In this document: positions 22,057 to 32,867 of the stretch, piece by piece | How positions within the stretch are numbered: position 1 is the first letter of the stretch | How the letters are laid out: each line of letters starts with the position of its first letter | Assembly: GCA_902579105.1 (NCBI GenBank) | Contig: CACHFM010000009.1 | Coordinates: forward strand, 1-50,279 | DNA: 50,279 nt | Reading direction: 5' to 3' | Source: an uncultured Pelagibacteraceae bacterium | Lineage (GTDB): Bacteria > Pseudomonadota > Alphaproteobacteria > Pelagibacterales > Pelagibacteraceae | Program-made: the position numbers and the translations under genes | The notes under the pieces: model-generated | Database searches by the model: none | What the model was told of the DNA's origin: nothing | What the model saw: only the letters and a program-made list of their open reading frames with translations

Positions 22057-23307
22057 TTAGTCTCTTATTATTCCTCTACTTGAAATTTCATATTTAAATG
22101 AAACTAATTGTTCTAAACCAACCGGACCTCTAGGTGGAAGAGTATTTGTTGAAATACCTACCTCGCCACCAAAACCAAATTCACCACCATCAGCAAACTG
22201 TGTCGAAGTATTATGCATTGCAATAGAACTTTTAACATTTTTTAAAAATCTTTTAGCTGTTTTCTTGTTTTTAGTAATAATCGAATCTGTATGCATAGTT
22301 CCATATTTATTTATATGATTGATTGCTTCTTCAGAATTTTTAACAACTTTAACTGATACCGCAGCTTTCAAATATTCTGTAGACCAATCTTTTTCTTTAG
22401 CTGGATATACTTTGCCTTTATAATATTTTCTTAAGAGATTATCCCCATATATTTTACAATTTTCATCTTCTAGTTTTTTTAAGATGGGATTACAAAATTT
22501 TTTAACAATTTTTTTATGAAGCAGAATAGTTTCAGTTGCTCCACAAATACTAGTATTTCTTAATTTTGCATTATAAATAACTTTTGATGCCATATTTAAT
22601 TCTGCATCTTTATCAACAAATGTATGACAAATACCTTCTAAGTGCCCAATAATAGGAACTTTTGAAAATTCTTGTACTCTTTTAACTAAATTTCTTCCTC
22701 CTCTAGGAATTATTACATCAATATATTTTTTCATATTTGAAAGCATTATGTCCACCATTTTTCTATCTTTAGAGTCTACAAACTGAATATAATTTTCATT
22801 AACTTTATTTTTTTTAAGAGCTTGTCTAAATAATTTTGCCAAAATTCTATTAGTGTTTAAAGCTTCAGATCCGCCTTTTAGAATTACTGAATTTCCAGAT
22901 TTAAAACATAAACTGGCTACATCTGAGGTAACATTTGGTCTGCTTTCATAAATTACTCCAATAACACCAATTGGTATTGTTACTCTTTTGATATTTAGGC
23001 CATTTGGTCTGCTCCATTTTTTTAGCGTAACATTTACAGGATCCTTTAGTTTTGAAATTTTATTTATTGAGTCTTTTATTGCTCTTAATTTTAAGTCATC
23101 AATTCTTAGTCTATTAATTAGATTTTCTTTAAGTCCTTTATTTTTAGCAAATGCAATATCCTTGATGTTTTCTCTTAGAATAGATTTTTTTTCTTTATTA
23201 ATTAATCGAGCATATAAAATTAATACTTTATTTTTGGTTTCAGTATTAATTTTTCTTTCAGATGCTTTTCTACTTTTTATACCTATTAAATTCATAAATT
23301 TATTCAT
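22057..23307 (-). CDS. proA: Gamma-glutamyl phosphate reductase
   Basis: Second step of proline synthesis, NADPH reduction of glutamyl phosphate to glutamate semialdehyde. 416 residues. ALDH-like fold with GVIGVIYESRPNVTSDVA, VILKGGSEA, catalytic C255 in RNTSICGATE, and the C-terminal FGFGGEVGISTNTLPPRGPV signature. A second Met at residue 5 is an alternative start. One base after proB, so the pair is coupled. Confidence 0.96.
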   Translation of the reverse strand: MNKFMNLIGIKSRKASERKINTETKNKVLILYARLINKEKKSILRENIKDIAFAKNKGLKENLINRLRIDDLKLRAIKDSINKISKLKDPVNVTLKKWSRPNGLNIKRVTIPIGVIGVIYESRPNVTSDVASLCFKSGNSVILKGGSEALNTNRILAKLFRQALKKNKVNENYIQFVDSKDRKMVDIMLSNMKKYIDVIIPRGGRNLVKRVQEFSKVPIIGHLEGICHTFVDKDAELNMASKVIYNAKLRNTSICGATETILLHKKIVKKFCNPILKKLEDENCKIYGDNLLRKYYKGKVYPAKEKDWSTEYLKAAVSVKVVKNSEEAINHINKYGTMHTDSIITKNKKTAKRFLKNVKSSIAMHNTSTQFADGGEFGFGGEVGISTNTLPPRGPVGLEQLVSFKYEISSRGIIRD

Positions 23308-23308
23308 T

Positions 23309-25412
<2,104 letters not shown>

Positions 25413-25415
25413 CTA

Positions 25416-25670
25416 TTAATTGGGTTTTACAGAAACAAAAGTTCTATCTGATTTAGTTTTTTTAAATATAACTTTACCCTTAACAACTGAAAAAATTGAA
25501 TGATCTTTACCCATACCTACATTTTCACCAGGAAAAATTTTAGTTCCTCTTTGTCTTACAATTATATTTCCAGGTATCACGGTTTCACCACCATACTTTT
25601 TAACACCAAGTCTTCGTCCTGCACTATCTCGTCCGTTTCTTGATGATCCACCTGCTTTTTTTGTTGCCAT
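25416..25670 (-). CDS. rpmA: 50S ribosomal protein L27
   Basis: Large-subunit protein whose N-terminus reaches the peptidyl transferase centre. 84 residues. [20 protein letters not shown] is the diagnostic N-terminus, here with Ser-Ser where many species have Ser-Thr. Follows rplU by 11 bp. Confidence 0.98.
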   Translation of the reverse strand: MATKKAGGSSRNGRDSAGRRLGVKKYGGETVIPGNIIVRQRGTKIFPGENVGMGKDHSIFSVVKGKVIFKKTKSDRTFVSVKPN

Positions 25671-25681
25671 AAATTACCTAG

Positions 25682-26083
25682 TTATTTACTTGCTGCCACT
25701 TCTTTAATTTCTTTCTTTTTTGAAGTTTTAGCAATTTTTTCAGCTTCTGATAAAATCTTACCATCTTTTGAAAAAATTTTATTAATTCTAATCATTGAAT
25801 ATTGTTGTCTGTGACCATTTTTTCTTCTTGAATTTTGCCTTCTTCTTTTTTTAAAAATTAATACAGTTCTATTTTTGCTGTTCTTAATTAAATCTGCTTC
25901 TACTTTTGCACCTTCTAGATTTGGAGTCCCCACTTCTATAGCTTTATCATCTCCATATGCAAGTATTTCTTTAAATTCAATTTTATTTTCCAACTTTAAG
26001 TCTGGAAGTTTTTCAACTTTTAAAATTTCTCCAGATTTTACTTTATATTGTTTTCCACCTGTTTTTATAACTGCGTATGACAT
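25682..26083 (-). CDS. rplU: 50S ribosomal protein L21
   Basis: Large-subunit protein binding 23S rRNA. 133 residues: the L21 core MSYAVIKTGGKQYKV..GD and the KKRRRQNSRRKNGHRQ segment are typical, with a Lys/Glu-rich C-terminal extension beyond the usual 103 or so residues. First gene of the rplU-to-rppH run, behind a recognisable promoter. Confidence 0.97.
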   Translation of the reverse strand: MSYAVIKTGGKQYKVKSGEILKVEKLPDLKLENKIEFKEILAYGDDKAIEVGTPNLEGAKVEADLIKNSKNRTVLIFKKRRRQNSRRKNGHRQQYSMIRINKIFSKDGKILSEAEKIAKTSKKKEIKEVAASK

Positions 26084-26110
26084 AGTATGAATTTAAGTTT
26101 AAATTACAGC

Positions 26111-26138
26111 AATATAGTTATAGCCAGATTTTAGTCAA
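26111..26138 (-). promoter_or_regulatory. Promoter of rplU-rpmA-obgE run
   Basis: On the minus strand TTGACT (26138-26133) is followed after 16 bp by TATATT (26116-26111), a good sigma70-type match in the 65 bp gap between gloB and rplU. The leader would be only about 20 nt and contains no evident Shine-Dalgarno sequence. Confidence 0.6.
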
Positions 26139-26148
26139 GGCGAATTAA

Positions 26149-26868
26149 TTAAAAATTATCCTTTAAATCTCTCAATTTTGTAAAAGATTCAACATCTTTT
26201 GCTCTTAGAAATATATTACATTCATTTTCGTCTTTTATAGTAGATGGAATTGTAGGTATATTATTTTCAAGTTTTTTTTTAATTTCTACAATTTTATTTT
26301 TAAGGTTTAAATTTTCAGGATCATGCTTAATACAAAATTTAGAGTTTTGAAGTGTATATTCATGGCCGCAATAAATTTTTGTATCTTGAGGTAATTTTTT
26401 TATTTGATTAAGAGAATCAAACATGTCTTGGTAAGTTCCTTCAAATATTTTACCACAGCCAAGTGAAAACAATGTATCTCCAGTAAAAATCAATTTTTCT
26501 TTAAAAAAATGAAAACTAATATGACCAGTGGTGTGTCCGGGAATATGCATAATTTTAGCCTCAAAATTATCAGCTTTCCAAATTTGATTATTCTTTAATA
26601 AAATATCAATCCCAGGTATTCTACTAGCATCATCTTTATAGCCAATTACAACTGAATTATATTTTTTTTTTAAATCTTTATTACCTCCAATATGATCAAA
26701 ATGATGATGTGTATTTAAAATATATTTTAAATCAATATTTTCTTTTTCTATAAAATTTATAATTGGCTTAGCTTCACTTGGATCAACAACAGAAGCAATT
26801 TTATTAGACTCATCAATAATTAGATAACTATAATTATCTTGCAGACATGGAATTATTTCTACTCTCAT
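26149..26868 (-). CDS. gloB: Hydroxyacylglutathione hydrolase (glyoxalase II)
   Basis: Metallo-beta-lactamase-fold thioesterase that splits S-lactoylglutathione into lactate and glutathione. About 239 residues from the ATG at 26868, which begins two bases after the metW stop; a TTG further upstream at 26880 is less likely. Metal motif T-HHHFDH (H54, H56, D58, H59), then HIPGHTTGHISFHF, FTGDTLFSLGCGK and YCGHEYTLQNSKF, the last being typical of the GloB substrate domain. Last gene of metX-metW-gloB. Confidence 0.93.
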   Translation of the reverse strand: MRVEIIPCLQDNYSYLIIDESNKIASVVDPSEAKPIINFIEKENIDLKYILNTHHHFDHIGGNKDLKKKYNSVVIGYKDDASRIPGIDILLKNNQIWKADNFEAKIMHIPGHTTGHISFHFFKEKLIFTGDTLFSLGCGKIFEGTYQDMFDSLNQIKKLPQDTKIYCGHEYTLQNSKFCIKHDPENLNLKNKIVEIKKKLENNIPTIPSTIKDENECNIFLRAKDVESFTKLRDLKDNF

Positions 26869-26869
26869 A

Positions 26870-27466
26870 TTATTTTTCAATTAAAAATATACCCAAATCA
26901 GCAAACAAGTTTTTAATCCCTAAATTTGTATTACTGATTAATGAAACATTTTGATCATTTAAAGCTAGTGATTTAAATAATTTAAAATTTCTAGAATTTG
27001 TAAAGTTAACAAAGTCTTTAATTGTACACATATGTAAATTGGGAGTATTATACCATTCATCTGGTAAAGTTTTGGTTATTGGCATTGTTCCTTTAGTTAA
27101 TAAATGCAACCTAACTTTCCAGTAACCAAAATTAGGAATCGTGAGTATTGCTTTTTTTCCAACTCTTAGTAATTCATTAATTACGAGTTCTGGATTTAAA
27201 AAAGCTTGAAGTGTTTGACTTAAAATAACGTAATCAAAAGCCTTATCAGGAAACTGTTTTAAGTCTTTTTCAGCATTTCCTTCGATGACAGTTAAACCTT
27301 TTGCTATACATTTTTGTACCTGATCTTTTGAAATTTCTAAACCTCTAATATTAATATTTTTATTATCTTTTAAGAATTTCATAAGAGTACCATCTGAACA
27401 ACCTACATCTAAAACTCTTTTATCTTTTTCGATTAAATCAGCGATAACTTTAAATTCATATTTCAT
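26870..27466 (-). CDS. metW: Methionine biosynthesis protein MetW
   Basis: SAM-dependent-methyltransferase-fold protein that partners MetX in many proteobacteria and is needed for its full activity. 198 residues, typical. Motif I VLDVGCSDGTLMKFL (18-32), AFDYVILSQTLQAF, and LTIPNFGYWKVRLHLLTKG and PNLHMCTIKDF, which are MetW signatures. Begins 2 bp after metX. Confidence 0.94.
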   Translation of the reverse strand: MKYEFKVIADLIEKDKRVLDVGCSDGTLMKFLKDNKNINIRGLEISKDQVQKCIAKGLTVIEGNAEKDLKQFPDKAFDYVILSQTLQAFLNPELVINELLRVGKKAILTIPNFGYWKVRLHLLTKGTMPITKTLPDEWYNTPNLHMCTIKDFVNFTNSRNFKLFKSLALNDQNVSLISNTNLGIKNLFADLGIFLIEK

Positions 27467-27468
27467 AA

Positions 27469-28587
27469 TTAATTATCTAAATAAGATTTTTCTAAAAAAT
27501 TTTTAATTGAAATTAAGAAATCTGGAACATTAAGTAAAAAAGAATCATGCCCTTTATCAGATTCTATTTCTACAAAACCAACATCAGCACCAATTGCATT
27601 TAAGGCAATTACTATATCTTTATTTTCTTGAGTTGGGTAAAGCCAATCTGAAGTAAAAGATATTATGAAAAATTTAGTTTTAGTTTTTTTAAAAGCATCA
27701 GATAAATTTCCTTTAAATTTTCTTGCTAGATCAAAATAATCCATAGCTCTTGTAATATAAAGATAACTATTTGCATCAAATCTATCTACAAAAACAGAAC
27801 CTTGATATCTTAAATAACTTTCAATTTGAAAATCTGCATCAAAGCTAAATTTTAGATCTTCTCTTTCTTGTAATTTTCTTCCAAATTTTTCTTGTAGACC
27901 TTTTTTTGAAAGATAAGTTATATGAGCAGCCATTCTAGCAACAGCTAATCCTTTATTTGGATTAGTTTCTTTTGATGTATAATTTCCTTCATTCCAATTA
28001 CTATCAGCAGCGATTGCCTGTCTACCAAGTTCATTTAATGCAATATTTTGTGCTGAATGACTAGATGTACAAGCTATTGGAATAGCAGTTTTAGTTTTTT
28101 CTGGAAAATTACTCACAAATTGTAGAACTTGCATACCTCCCATTGATCCTCCAGCAACTGAAAAAAGTTTATCAATACCAAAATGATCAAGTAAATTTTC
28201 CTGAGCATTAACCATATCATTAATAGTAATTACTGGAAAATTTATTCCAAAAACTTTTTGAGTATCAGTGTCTTTGTGACTTGGTCCGTAAGATCCCATG
28301 CATCCACCAATAACATTTGAACAAATTACAAAATATTTATTAGTATCTATTGCTTTGTCAGGACCTACAGCGTAAGACCACCAACCATCTTTTTTTGTAA
28401 TTGGATTTGTTCCAGTAACAAATTGGTCACCTGTTAATGCATGAAAGACTAAAATAGCATTATCTTTTTTTTCATTTAAAGACCCATAAGTCTCATATGC
28501 AATTGGATAATTATTAATAGTTTTTCCACAATCTAAATGAAGTGGTTTTTTGACTATCAAAGTTTTTATGTTTTTATCAGTATTCAT
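27469..28587 (-). CDS. metX: Homoserine O-acyltransferase
   Basis: Alpha/beta-hydrolase enzyme that acylates homoserine (acetyl or succinyl donor cannot be told from what I see) to start methionine synthesis. 372 residues. Nucleophile S148 in AGGSMGGMQ, Asp in FTSDWLYP and His in DKGHDSFLL complete the triad; ALTGDQFVTG and CMGSYGPSH are conserved landmarks. Preceded by a promoter and SAM-II riboswitch, so its expression should fall when SAM is plentiful. Confidence 0.96.
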   Translation of the reverse strand: MNTDKNIKTLIVKKPLHLDCGKTINNYPIAYETYGSLNEKKDNAILVFHALTGDQFVTGTNPITKKDGWWSYAVGPDKAIDTNKYFVICSNVIGGCMGSYGPSHKDTDTQKVFGINFPVITINDMVNAQENLLDHFGIDKLFSVAGGSMGGMQVLQFVSNFPEKTKTAIPIACTSSHSAQNIALNELGRQAIAADSNWNEGNYTSKETNPNKGLAVARMAAHITYLSKKGLQEKFGRKLQEREDLKFSFDADFQIESYLRYQGSVFVDRFDANSYLYITRAMDYFDLARKFKGNLSDAFKKTKTKFFIISFTSDWLYPTQENKDIVIALNAIGADVGFVEIESDKGHDSFLLNVPDFLISIKNFLEKSYLDN

Positions 28588-28602
28588 ATTAAAGCTGATA
28601 TT

Positions 28603-28657
28603 TGAATTGAGAGAAAAAAAACTATTTTAGCGGTTTTTTTTAAGCGCTCGCAATTCA
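28603..28657 (-). promoter_or_regulatory. Candidate anti-aptamer hairpin of the metX leader
   Basis: The aptamer segment TGAATTGCGAG (28657-28647) is complementary to downstream CTCTCAATTCA (28613-28603) with a single mismatch. Between them an A8 run (28641-28634) faces a U8 run (28621-28614) around a 12-nt loop. This long hairpin would use up the 3' strand of aptamer helix P1 and place the pseudoknot strand GCUAAA in its loop, so it cannot coexist with the ligand-bound aptamer. No U-tract follows it, so it is not a standard terminator. Confidence 0.5.
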
Positions 28658-28674
28658 GTTAAATCAGCGCACGG
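28624..28674 (-). promoter_or_regulatory. SAM-II riboswitch upstream of metX
   Basis: On the minus strand the sequence has the full SAM-II consensus: GCGCTGATTTAAC (28670-28658), then ATTGCGAGCGC (28654-28644), an A-rich joining segment, and CGCTAAAA (28632-28625). GCGCT pairs with AGCGC to form P1, and the GCTAAA strand can pair back with the GATTTA loop to form the classical pseudoknot. The core closely resembles the metX SAM-II aptamer known from marine metagenomes. It starts just downstream of a strong promoter and lies in front of metX, the expected target. Confidence 0.93.
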
Positions 28675-28676
28675 TT

Positions 28677-28705
28677 TTTGTACAAGAAGTTATTTATTAT
28701 GTCAA
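28677..28705 (-). promoter_or_regulatory. Promoter of metX-metW-gloB
   Basis: On the minus strand a perfect TTGACA (28705-28700) is followed after 17 bp by TACAAA (28682-28677). Transcription would begin close to the first base of the SAM-II aptamer, which supports both calls. The rest of the gap up to hisC (28706-28777) is A+T-rich and shows no other clear element. Confidence 0.65.
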
Positions 28706-28777
28706 TTTTTTTAAAAAATGTCTTATTCTGTATAAAAATTTATATTTTTATCTATAAAGACCTTTAAAATTAAAAAT

Positions 28778-29863
28778 ATGATAACTCCAAATTTTAAAAA
28801 ATTTAATATTGAAGCTTATAAGCCTGGTAAATCAAAAGTTAAGAGATTTAAAAATATAATAAAGTTATCAGCAAATGAGTCTGCTTTAGGCATGAGCCCA
28901 AAAGCTAAGAGACTGATATCAAATAAAAAATTAGTTTTAGATAAGTATCCTGATGGAAAGTCACAAAATTTAAGGAAAGCAATCTCTAATGCTTACAAAT
29001 GTAATAAAGATAAAATTATTTGTGGAGCAGGTTCGGATGAAGTTATTCAGATGATTTGTCAATTATTTTTGAATCCAAAAGATGAGGTTGTAATACCAGA
29101 GTATAGTTTTTTAATGTACAGAATTTATTCAAAAATTATAGGTGCAAAAGTCATATTTGCAAAGGAAAGAAATTTTAAAATTTCTGTTAAAGATATTTTA
29201 AAAAAAATTACAAAGAAAACTAAAATTGTGTTTATAGCTAATCCAAATAATCCAACTGGAACCTACTTAACAAAAAAAGAAGTACTTGAATTAAGAAAAA
29301 AATTAAATAAAAAAATTTTATTAGTTATCGATGATGCTTATGCAGAATATATGAAAAATAAAGATTATTCTTCAGGTTTAGATTTGTTTAAAAATAAGGA
29401 AAATGTTTTTATACTTAGAACATTTTCTAAAATGTTTGGGTTAGCTTCTCTAAGAGTAGGTTGGGGATATGGATCAAAAAAAATAGTAGATGGGTTAAAT
29501 GTAATAAAACCTCCTTTTAATGTAAATGGAATGGCACAATTAGCTGCAGCTGAGTCACTTAAAGATAAAAAATTTATAAAAAAATCAATTAAACATAATT
29601 TATTTTATGCAAGAAATATCAAAAAATTTCTCGAAGAATATAATATTTACTCGAATTCAGTCTCTGCAAATTTTCTATTACTTAACTTCGAAAAATGTAA
29701 ATATTCCGCAAAATATTTATATGAAAAACTAAAAAATAAAGGGATTATATTGAGATCAACTGAAGATGGTTACCATATAAAAAATAAATTAAGATTAACT
29801 ATTGGATCTAAAAAAGAAAATTTAAAATTTATGAGTGTAGTTAAACAGGTATTAAAAAAATGA
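28778..29863 (+). CDS. hisC: Histidinol-phosphate / aromatic aminotransferase
   Basis: Fold-type I PLP aminotransferase. 361 residues, usual for HisC. Landmarks: SANESALGMSPKA, DKYPDG, ANPNNPTGT (154-162), DDAYAEY, PLP lysine K218 in RTFSKMFGLASLRVGWGYG. It overlaps the prephenate dehydrogenase gene by 4 bp (ATGA), which suggests that it also, or mainly, transaminates aromatic keto acids for tyrosine/phenylalanine synthesis; the histidine role is inferred from the family. Confidence 0.9.
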   Translation: MITPNFKKFNIEAYKPGKSKVKRFKNIIKLSANESALGMSPKAKRLISNKKLVLDKYPDGKSQNLRKAISNAYKCNKDKIICGAGSDEVIQMICQLFLNPKDEVVIPEYSFLMYRIYSKIIGAKVIFAKERNFKISVKDILKKITKKTKIVFIANPNNPTGTYLTKKEVLELRKKLNKKILLVIDDAYAEYMKNKDYSSGLDLFKNKENVFILRTFSKMFGLASLRVGWGYGSKKIVDGLNVIKPPFNVNGMAQLAAAESLKDKKFIKKSIKHNLFYARNIKKFLEEYNIYSNSVSANFLLLNFEKCKYSAKYLYEKLKNKGIILRSTEDGYHIKNKLRLTIGSKKENLKFMSVVKQVLKK

Positions 29864-30756
29864 AAAATATTTTAATTATTGGATGTGGATTATTAGGCTC
29901 ATCTTTATTAAGACGTATTAGTAAAAAAAAAATAGCAAAAAAAATATTTATTTATGAAAAATCAAAATCGAATATTGCTAAAATAAAAAAATTAAAATTA
30001 CCTGGAATAATTGTAAAATCATTAAAAGATGGTGTACTTAATTCAGATCTAATTATTTTTTGTACACCAATGAGTGAGTATAAAAAACTTATTATAAAAA
30101 TTAATAATTTTATTTCATCAAAGACATTGATTACTGATATTGGTTCTTCAAAAATTGAGACTTCTAAAATTATTAAAAAATTTTTAAAGAAAGGTATTCA
30201 TTGGATACAAAGTCACCCTATAACAGGATCAGAAGTAAGTGGGCCAGAGCATGGAAAAGATAATATATTTGATAATAAGTGGTGCATAATAATTAAAGAG
30301 AAAAATACTACAAAAAGTAATTTAAATATCCTAAGTAAATTTTGGAAAAAAGTTGGATCAAAAGTAGTTATAATGACAGTTGAAAAACATGATAAAATTT
30401 TTTCTATAACCAGTCATTTACCCCATTTAATTGCATATAATTTAGTTAAGTCTGCGCAGGATTTTGAGAAAAAACAAAGCTATCCATTAATGAAATTTAG
30501 CGCAGGTGGATTACGAGATTTTTCTAGAATTGCAGCATCAAATGAAATCATGTGGAGAGATATTTTCTTTAATAATAAAAACAATATCTCAAAAGCGATT
30601 GATTTATTTATAAAAAACTTAAATGAATTTAAGAAAGATATTAATGCAAGAAATAATAAGTCAATTTTAAAAAAACTTATTAAAACTAAAAAAGTAAGAT
30701 CAAAGATAATTAGGTTGAAACAAGATATTGATAAACCTGATTTTGGAAGAAATTAA
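29860..30756 (+). CDS. tyrA: Prephenate/arogenate dehydrogenase
   Basis: Oxidative decarboxylation of prephenate (or arogenate) toward tyrosine. 298 residues. NAD-binding IIGCGLLGSSLL (6-17), TDIGSSK, and the diagnostic SHPITGSEVSGPEHG with H119. SITSHLPHLIAYNL carries the second substrate His region. No fused chorismate mutase or ACT domain. Coupled to hisC by a 4-bp overlap, and convergent with the NlpC/P60 gene, sharing a TTAA at their stops. The aroA gene often found next in relatives is absent. Confidence 0.92.
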   Translation: MKNILIIGCGLLGSSLLRRISKKKIAKKIFIYEKSKSNIAKIKKLKLPGIIVKSLKDGVLNSDLIIFCTPMSEYKKLIIKINNFISSKTLITDIGSSKIETSKIIKKFLKKGIHWIQSHPITGSEVSGPEHGKDNIFDNKWCIIIKEKNTTKSNLNILSKFWKKVGSKVVIMTVEKHDKIFSITSHLPHLIAYNLVKSAQDFEKKQSYPLMKFSAGGLRDFSRIAASNEIMWRDIFFNNKNNISKAIDLFIKNLNEFKKDINARNNKSILKKLIKTKKVRSKIIRLKQDIDKPDFGRN

Positions 30757-31502
30757 TATTTTATTCTAGATATTTTTTTTACTTTAAGTTTTGCTGTTTC
30801 TTGAATTCTATTAATTGTTTTTTTAATTTGCATAATAATAACTTTTTTCTCAGGCCCATAAGCATGAATTAGTTGTTTTGAATTTAAACAAATTGCAACG
30901 TGGCCTTTCCAGAATATAACATCTCCTTTTTTGAATTTTCTTTTAATTAAATTTCTTTTTGAATATTTGATCTGATCCTTAGTATCTCTTGGATAAAATG
31001 AATTGTTATAATAATAAAATAATTGCAACAAAGCTGAACAATCTATCCCTTTGTATGTTTTGCCACCCCATATATATTTAGTGTTTAAAAATAATTTTAA
31101 TATTTTAAGAAAATTTTTTTCTTTATGATTAATTTTTTTAATAGTACTTTTTTTTAGCCATTTATTTTTTTCAAATTTAACAAATTTTTTATTTTCATTA
31201 ATTACTGAAATTTTTGATCCAAAAGGTAATAAATTTTTAGTTTTATTATTTGGTTTTTTAAAAATATTTGCTTTTAAACTATAGACCTTGTGGGTTGCTT
31301 TATATGTATCTGTATATTTTTTGTTTTTAATATATCCAACGTAATTATCAAATAAAGTCTTTATTTTTATCCATTTGTTATTTTTTGATAAAATTTTAAA
31401 TTTTTCTCCATATAGAATTTGAGAAGTAACTTCGGAAAATTTATTAGACTTTTTATAAATATTTGAAAATTGACCTCTAAAAAAATAATTATTTTGCACC
31501 AA
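30753..31502 (-). CDS. NlpC/P60 family cysteine peptidase with SH3 domain
   Basis: Probable murein-peptide endopeptidase (D-Glu/meso-DAP type in characterised relatives). 249 residues: SH3-like repeats over about 1-120 and an NlpC/P60 domain from 130, with catalytic C155 in KGIDCSALLQ, H201 in WKGHVAIC and H213 in LIHAYG. No signal peptide or membrane segment, so it is probably cytoplasmic. There is no ATG at the 5' end: translation must begin at TTG 31502 or GTG 31499, overlapping the upstream ampG-like gene. That neighbour suggests that it trims imported muropeptides. Confidence 0.83.
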   Translation of the reverse strand: MVQNNYFFRGQFSNIYKKSNKFSEVTSQILYGEKFKILSKNNKWIKIKTLFDNYVGYIKNKKYTDTYKATHKVYSLKANIFKKPNNKTKNLLPFGSKISVINENKKFVKFEKNKWLKKSTIKKINHKEKNFLKILKLFLNTKYIWGGKTYKGIDCSALLQLFYYYNNSFYPRDTKDQIKYSKRNLIKRKFKKGDVIFWKGHVAICLNSKQLIHAYGPEKKVIIMQIKKTINRIQETAKLKVKKISRIKY

Positions 31503-32865
31503 TTTTTATTTTATTTTTTATAAACCATAGACAAATTAGAGAAGGAATGACCATTACTGTGGTTAAAATAAAAAAAGTTCCCCAATCTCCATTTAACCAA
31601 TCAACAAGAGCTCCCGAAGATGAAGCAAGAGTTGTTCTTCCAGCAGTTCCTATCGATGCAAGTAGAGCATATTGAGTTGCAGTATAGGTTCTATCAACTA
31701 ATAAAGAAATAAATGCAACAAACGCAACCGTTGCAAATGCAGCAGTTATATCGTCAGCTATTACAGCAATCGCAAACAATAATTCAGATTTACCTGTCCA
31801 TGCTAAAAGAGCAAACAAAAGGTTTGTTAGAGCCATCAATCCTCCAGCAAAGAACATTGTCTTTATTGTTCCTGCTCTCATTGCCATCACGCCACCTAAT
31901 AAAGTGAAAACGACAGTTGTAATCCAACCAAGTCCTTTTGAATAAATAGCAATTTGTCCTTTAGAAAATCCAATTTCTTTATAAAAAACAATAGACATAC
32001 GACCAAGAAAGGCTTCACCAATTTTAAACAAGAACACAAAACCTAATATTCCTGCAGCAATGGCAAATCCATTTTTTTTAAAAAAACTAATTATAGGTCC
32101 GCCAATAGTACCTGTAATGTAGGCAATAAAATTAGTTATAATATTGTTAGATCCTAATTTACTTTCAATTAATTTATCTGTTTCTCTTTGTTTTTCCTGT
32201 CTATCAGTTTCAATTGGCTCATGTACAAACATAAGACCAATATTCATTAAAATTATTACAACTCCTAAAACTAAAAAAGTAGCTTGCCAATAATCAGCGA
32301 TACCCATGTTTTGAAAATATTCTGCTGTAAATAAAGCCACAACTCCTCCCAGCTTATAACCAGTCCACCAACCAACTACCGCCATTGCAGCACCTGCAGC
32401 CATAGACTTTCCTTCATTTTCATTAATTTGTTCAATTCTTAAAGCATCGACAGTTATATCTTGAGTAGCAGATGCTATTGCAATAATTAATCCAACAGTA
32501 ATTAATAGAGCTAAATTTTGTGTTGGGTTTATAAAACTCCATACCAGTAAGCTCAGCAAAATTATAATTTGCATTAAAACTATCCATCCTCTTCTGTGGC
32601 CTAGTTTTTTTGTTAATAATGGTATTTGAATTCTATCTATTATTGGTGCCCACAAATAATTAAATGCATAAACACCAAAAATTAAACCTGCCCATCCTAT
32701 TGTTGATCTACTTAATCCTTCTTCTTTAAGCCACAGACTTAAACTACTTGCAATTAAAACCCAGGGAAAACCGCTTATTGAACCTAAGAGTAAAATTCTT
32801 AGCATTCTAATATCTTTATAAACCAAAAGTGAGTCTAACCAGCTTTGTTTTTTAGTTTTTAACAT
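31489..32865 (-). CDS. ampG: MFS transporter, AmpG-like (muropeptide permease)
   Basis: Multi-span inner-membrane protein of about 458 residues; AmpG family members import anhydromuropeptides by proton symport. Family-like features: GSISGFPWVLIASSLSLWLK, DALRIEQI in the first half, GEAFLGRMSIVFYKEIGFS, and a polar central loop (about 235-255). The ATG at 32865 has GGAG 8 nt upstream and is preferred over a TTG at 32880. It lies between trkH and an NlpC/P60 peptidase, consistent with peptidoglycan recycling. Substrate specificity is inferred, not visible. Confidence 0.82.
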   Translation of the reverse strand: MLKTKKQSWLDSLLVYKDIRMLRILLLGSISGFPWVLIASSLSLWLKEEGLSRSTIGWAGLIFGVYAFNYLWAPIIDRIQIPLLTKKLGHRRGWIVLMQIIILLSLLVWSFINPTQNLALLITVGLIIAIASATQDITVDALRIEQINENEGKSMAAGAAMAVVGWWTGYKLGGVVALFTAEYFQNMGIADYWQATFLVLGVVIILMNIGLMFVHEPIETDRQEKQRETDKLIESKLGSNNIITNFIAYITGTIGGPIISFFKKNGFAIAAGILGFVFLFKIGEAFLGRMSIVFYKEIGFSKGQIAIYSKGLGWITTVVFTLLGGVMAMRAGTIKTMFFAGGLMALTNLLFALLAWTGKSELLFAIAVIADDITAAFATVAFVAFISLLVDRTYTATQYALLASIGTAGRTTLASSSGALVDWLNGDWGTFFILTTVMVIPSLICLWFIKNKIKIGAK

Positions 32866-32867
32866 AA

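Noticed and set aside
28614..28641. A8...T8 runs downstream of the SAM-II core as an intrinsic terminator
   Set aside because: There is no G+C-rich stem directly before the U8 run, and no U-tract after the longer hairpin; a translational or stability effect is more likely.
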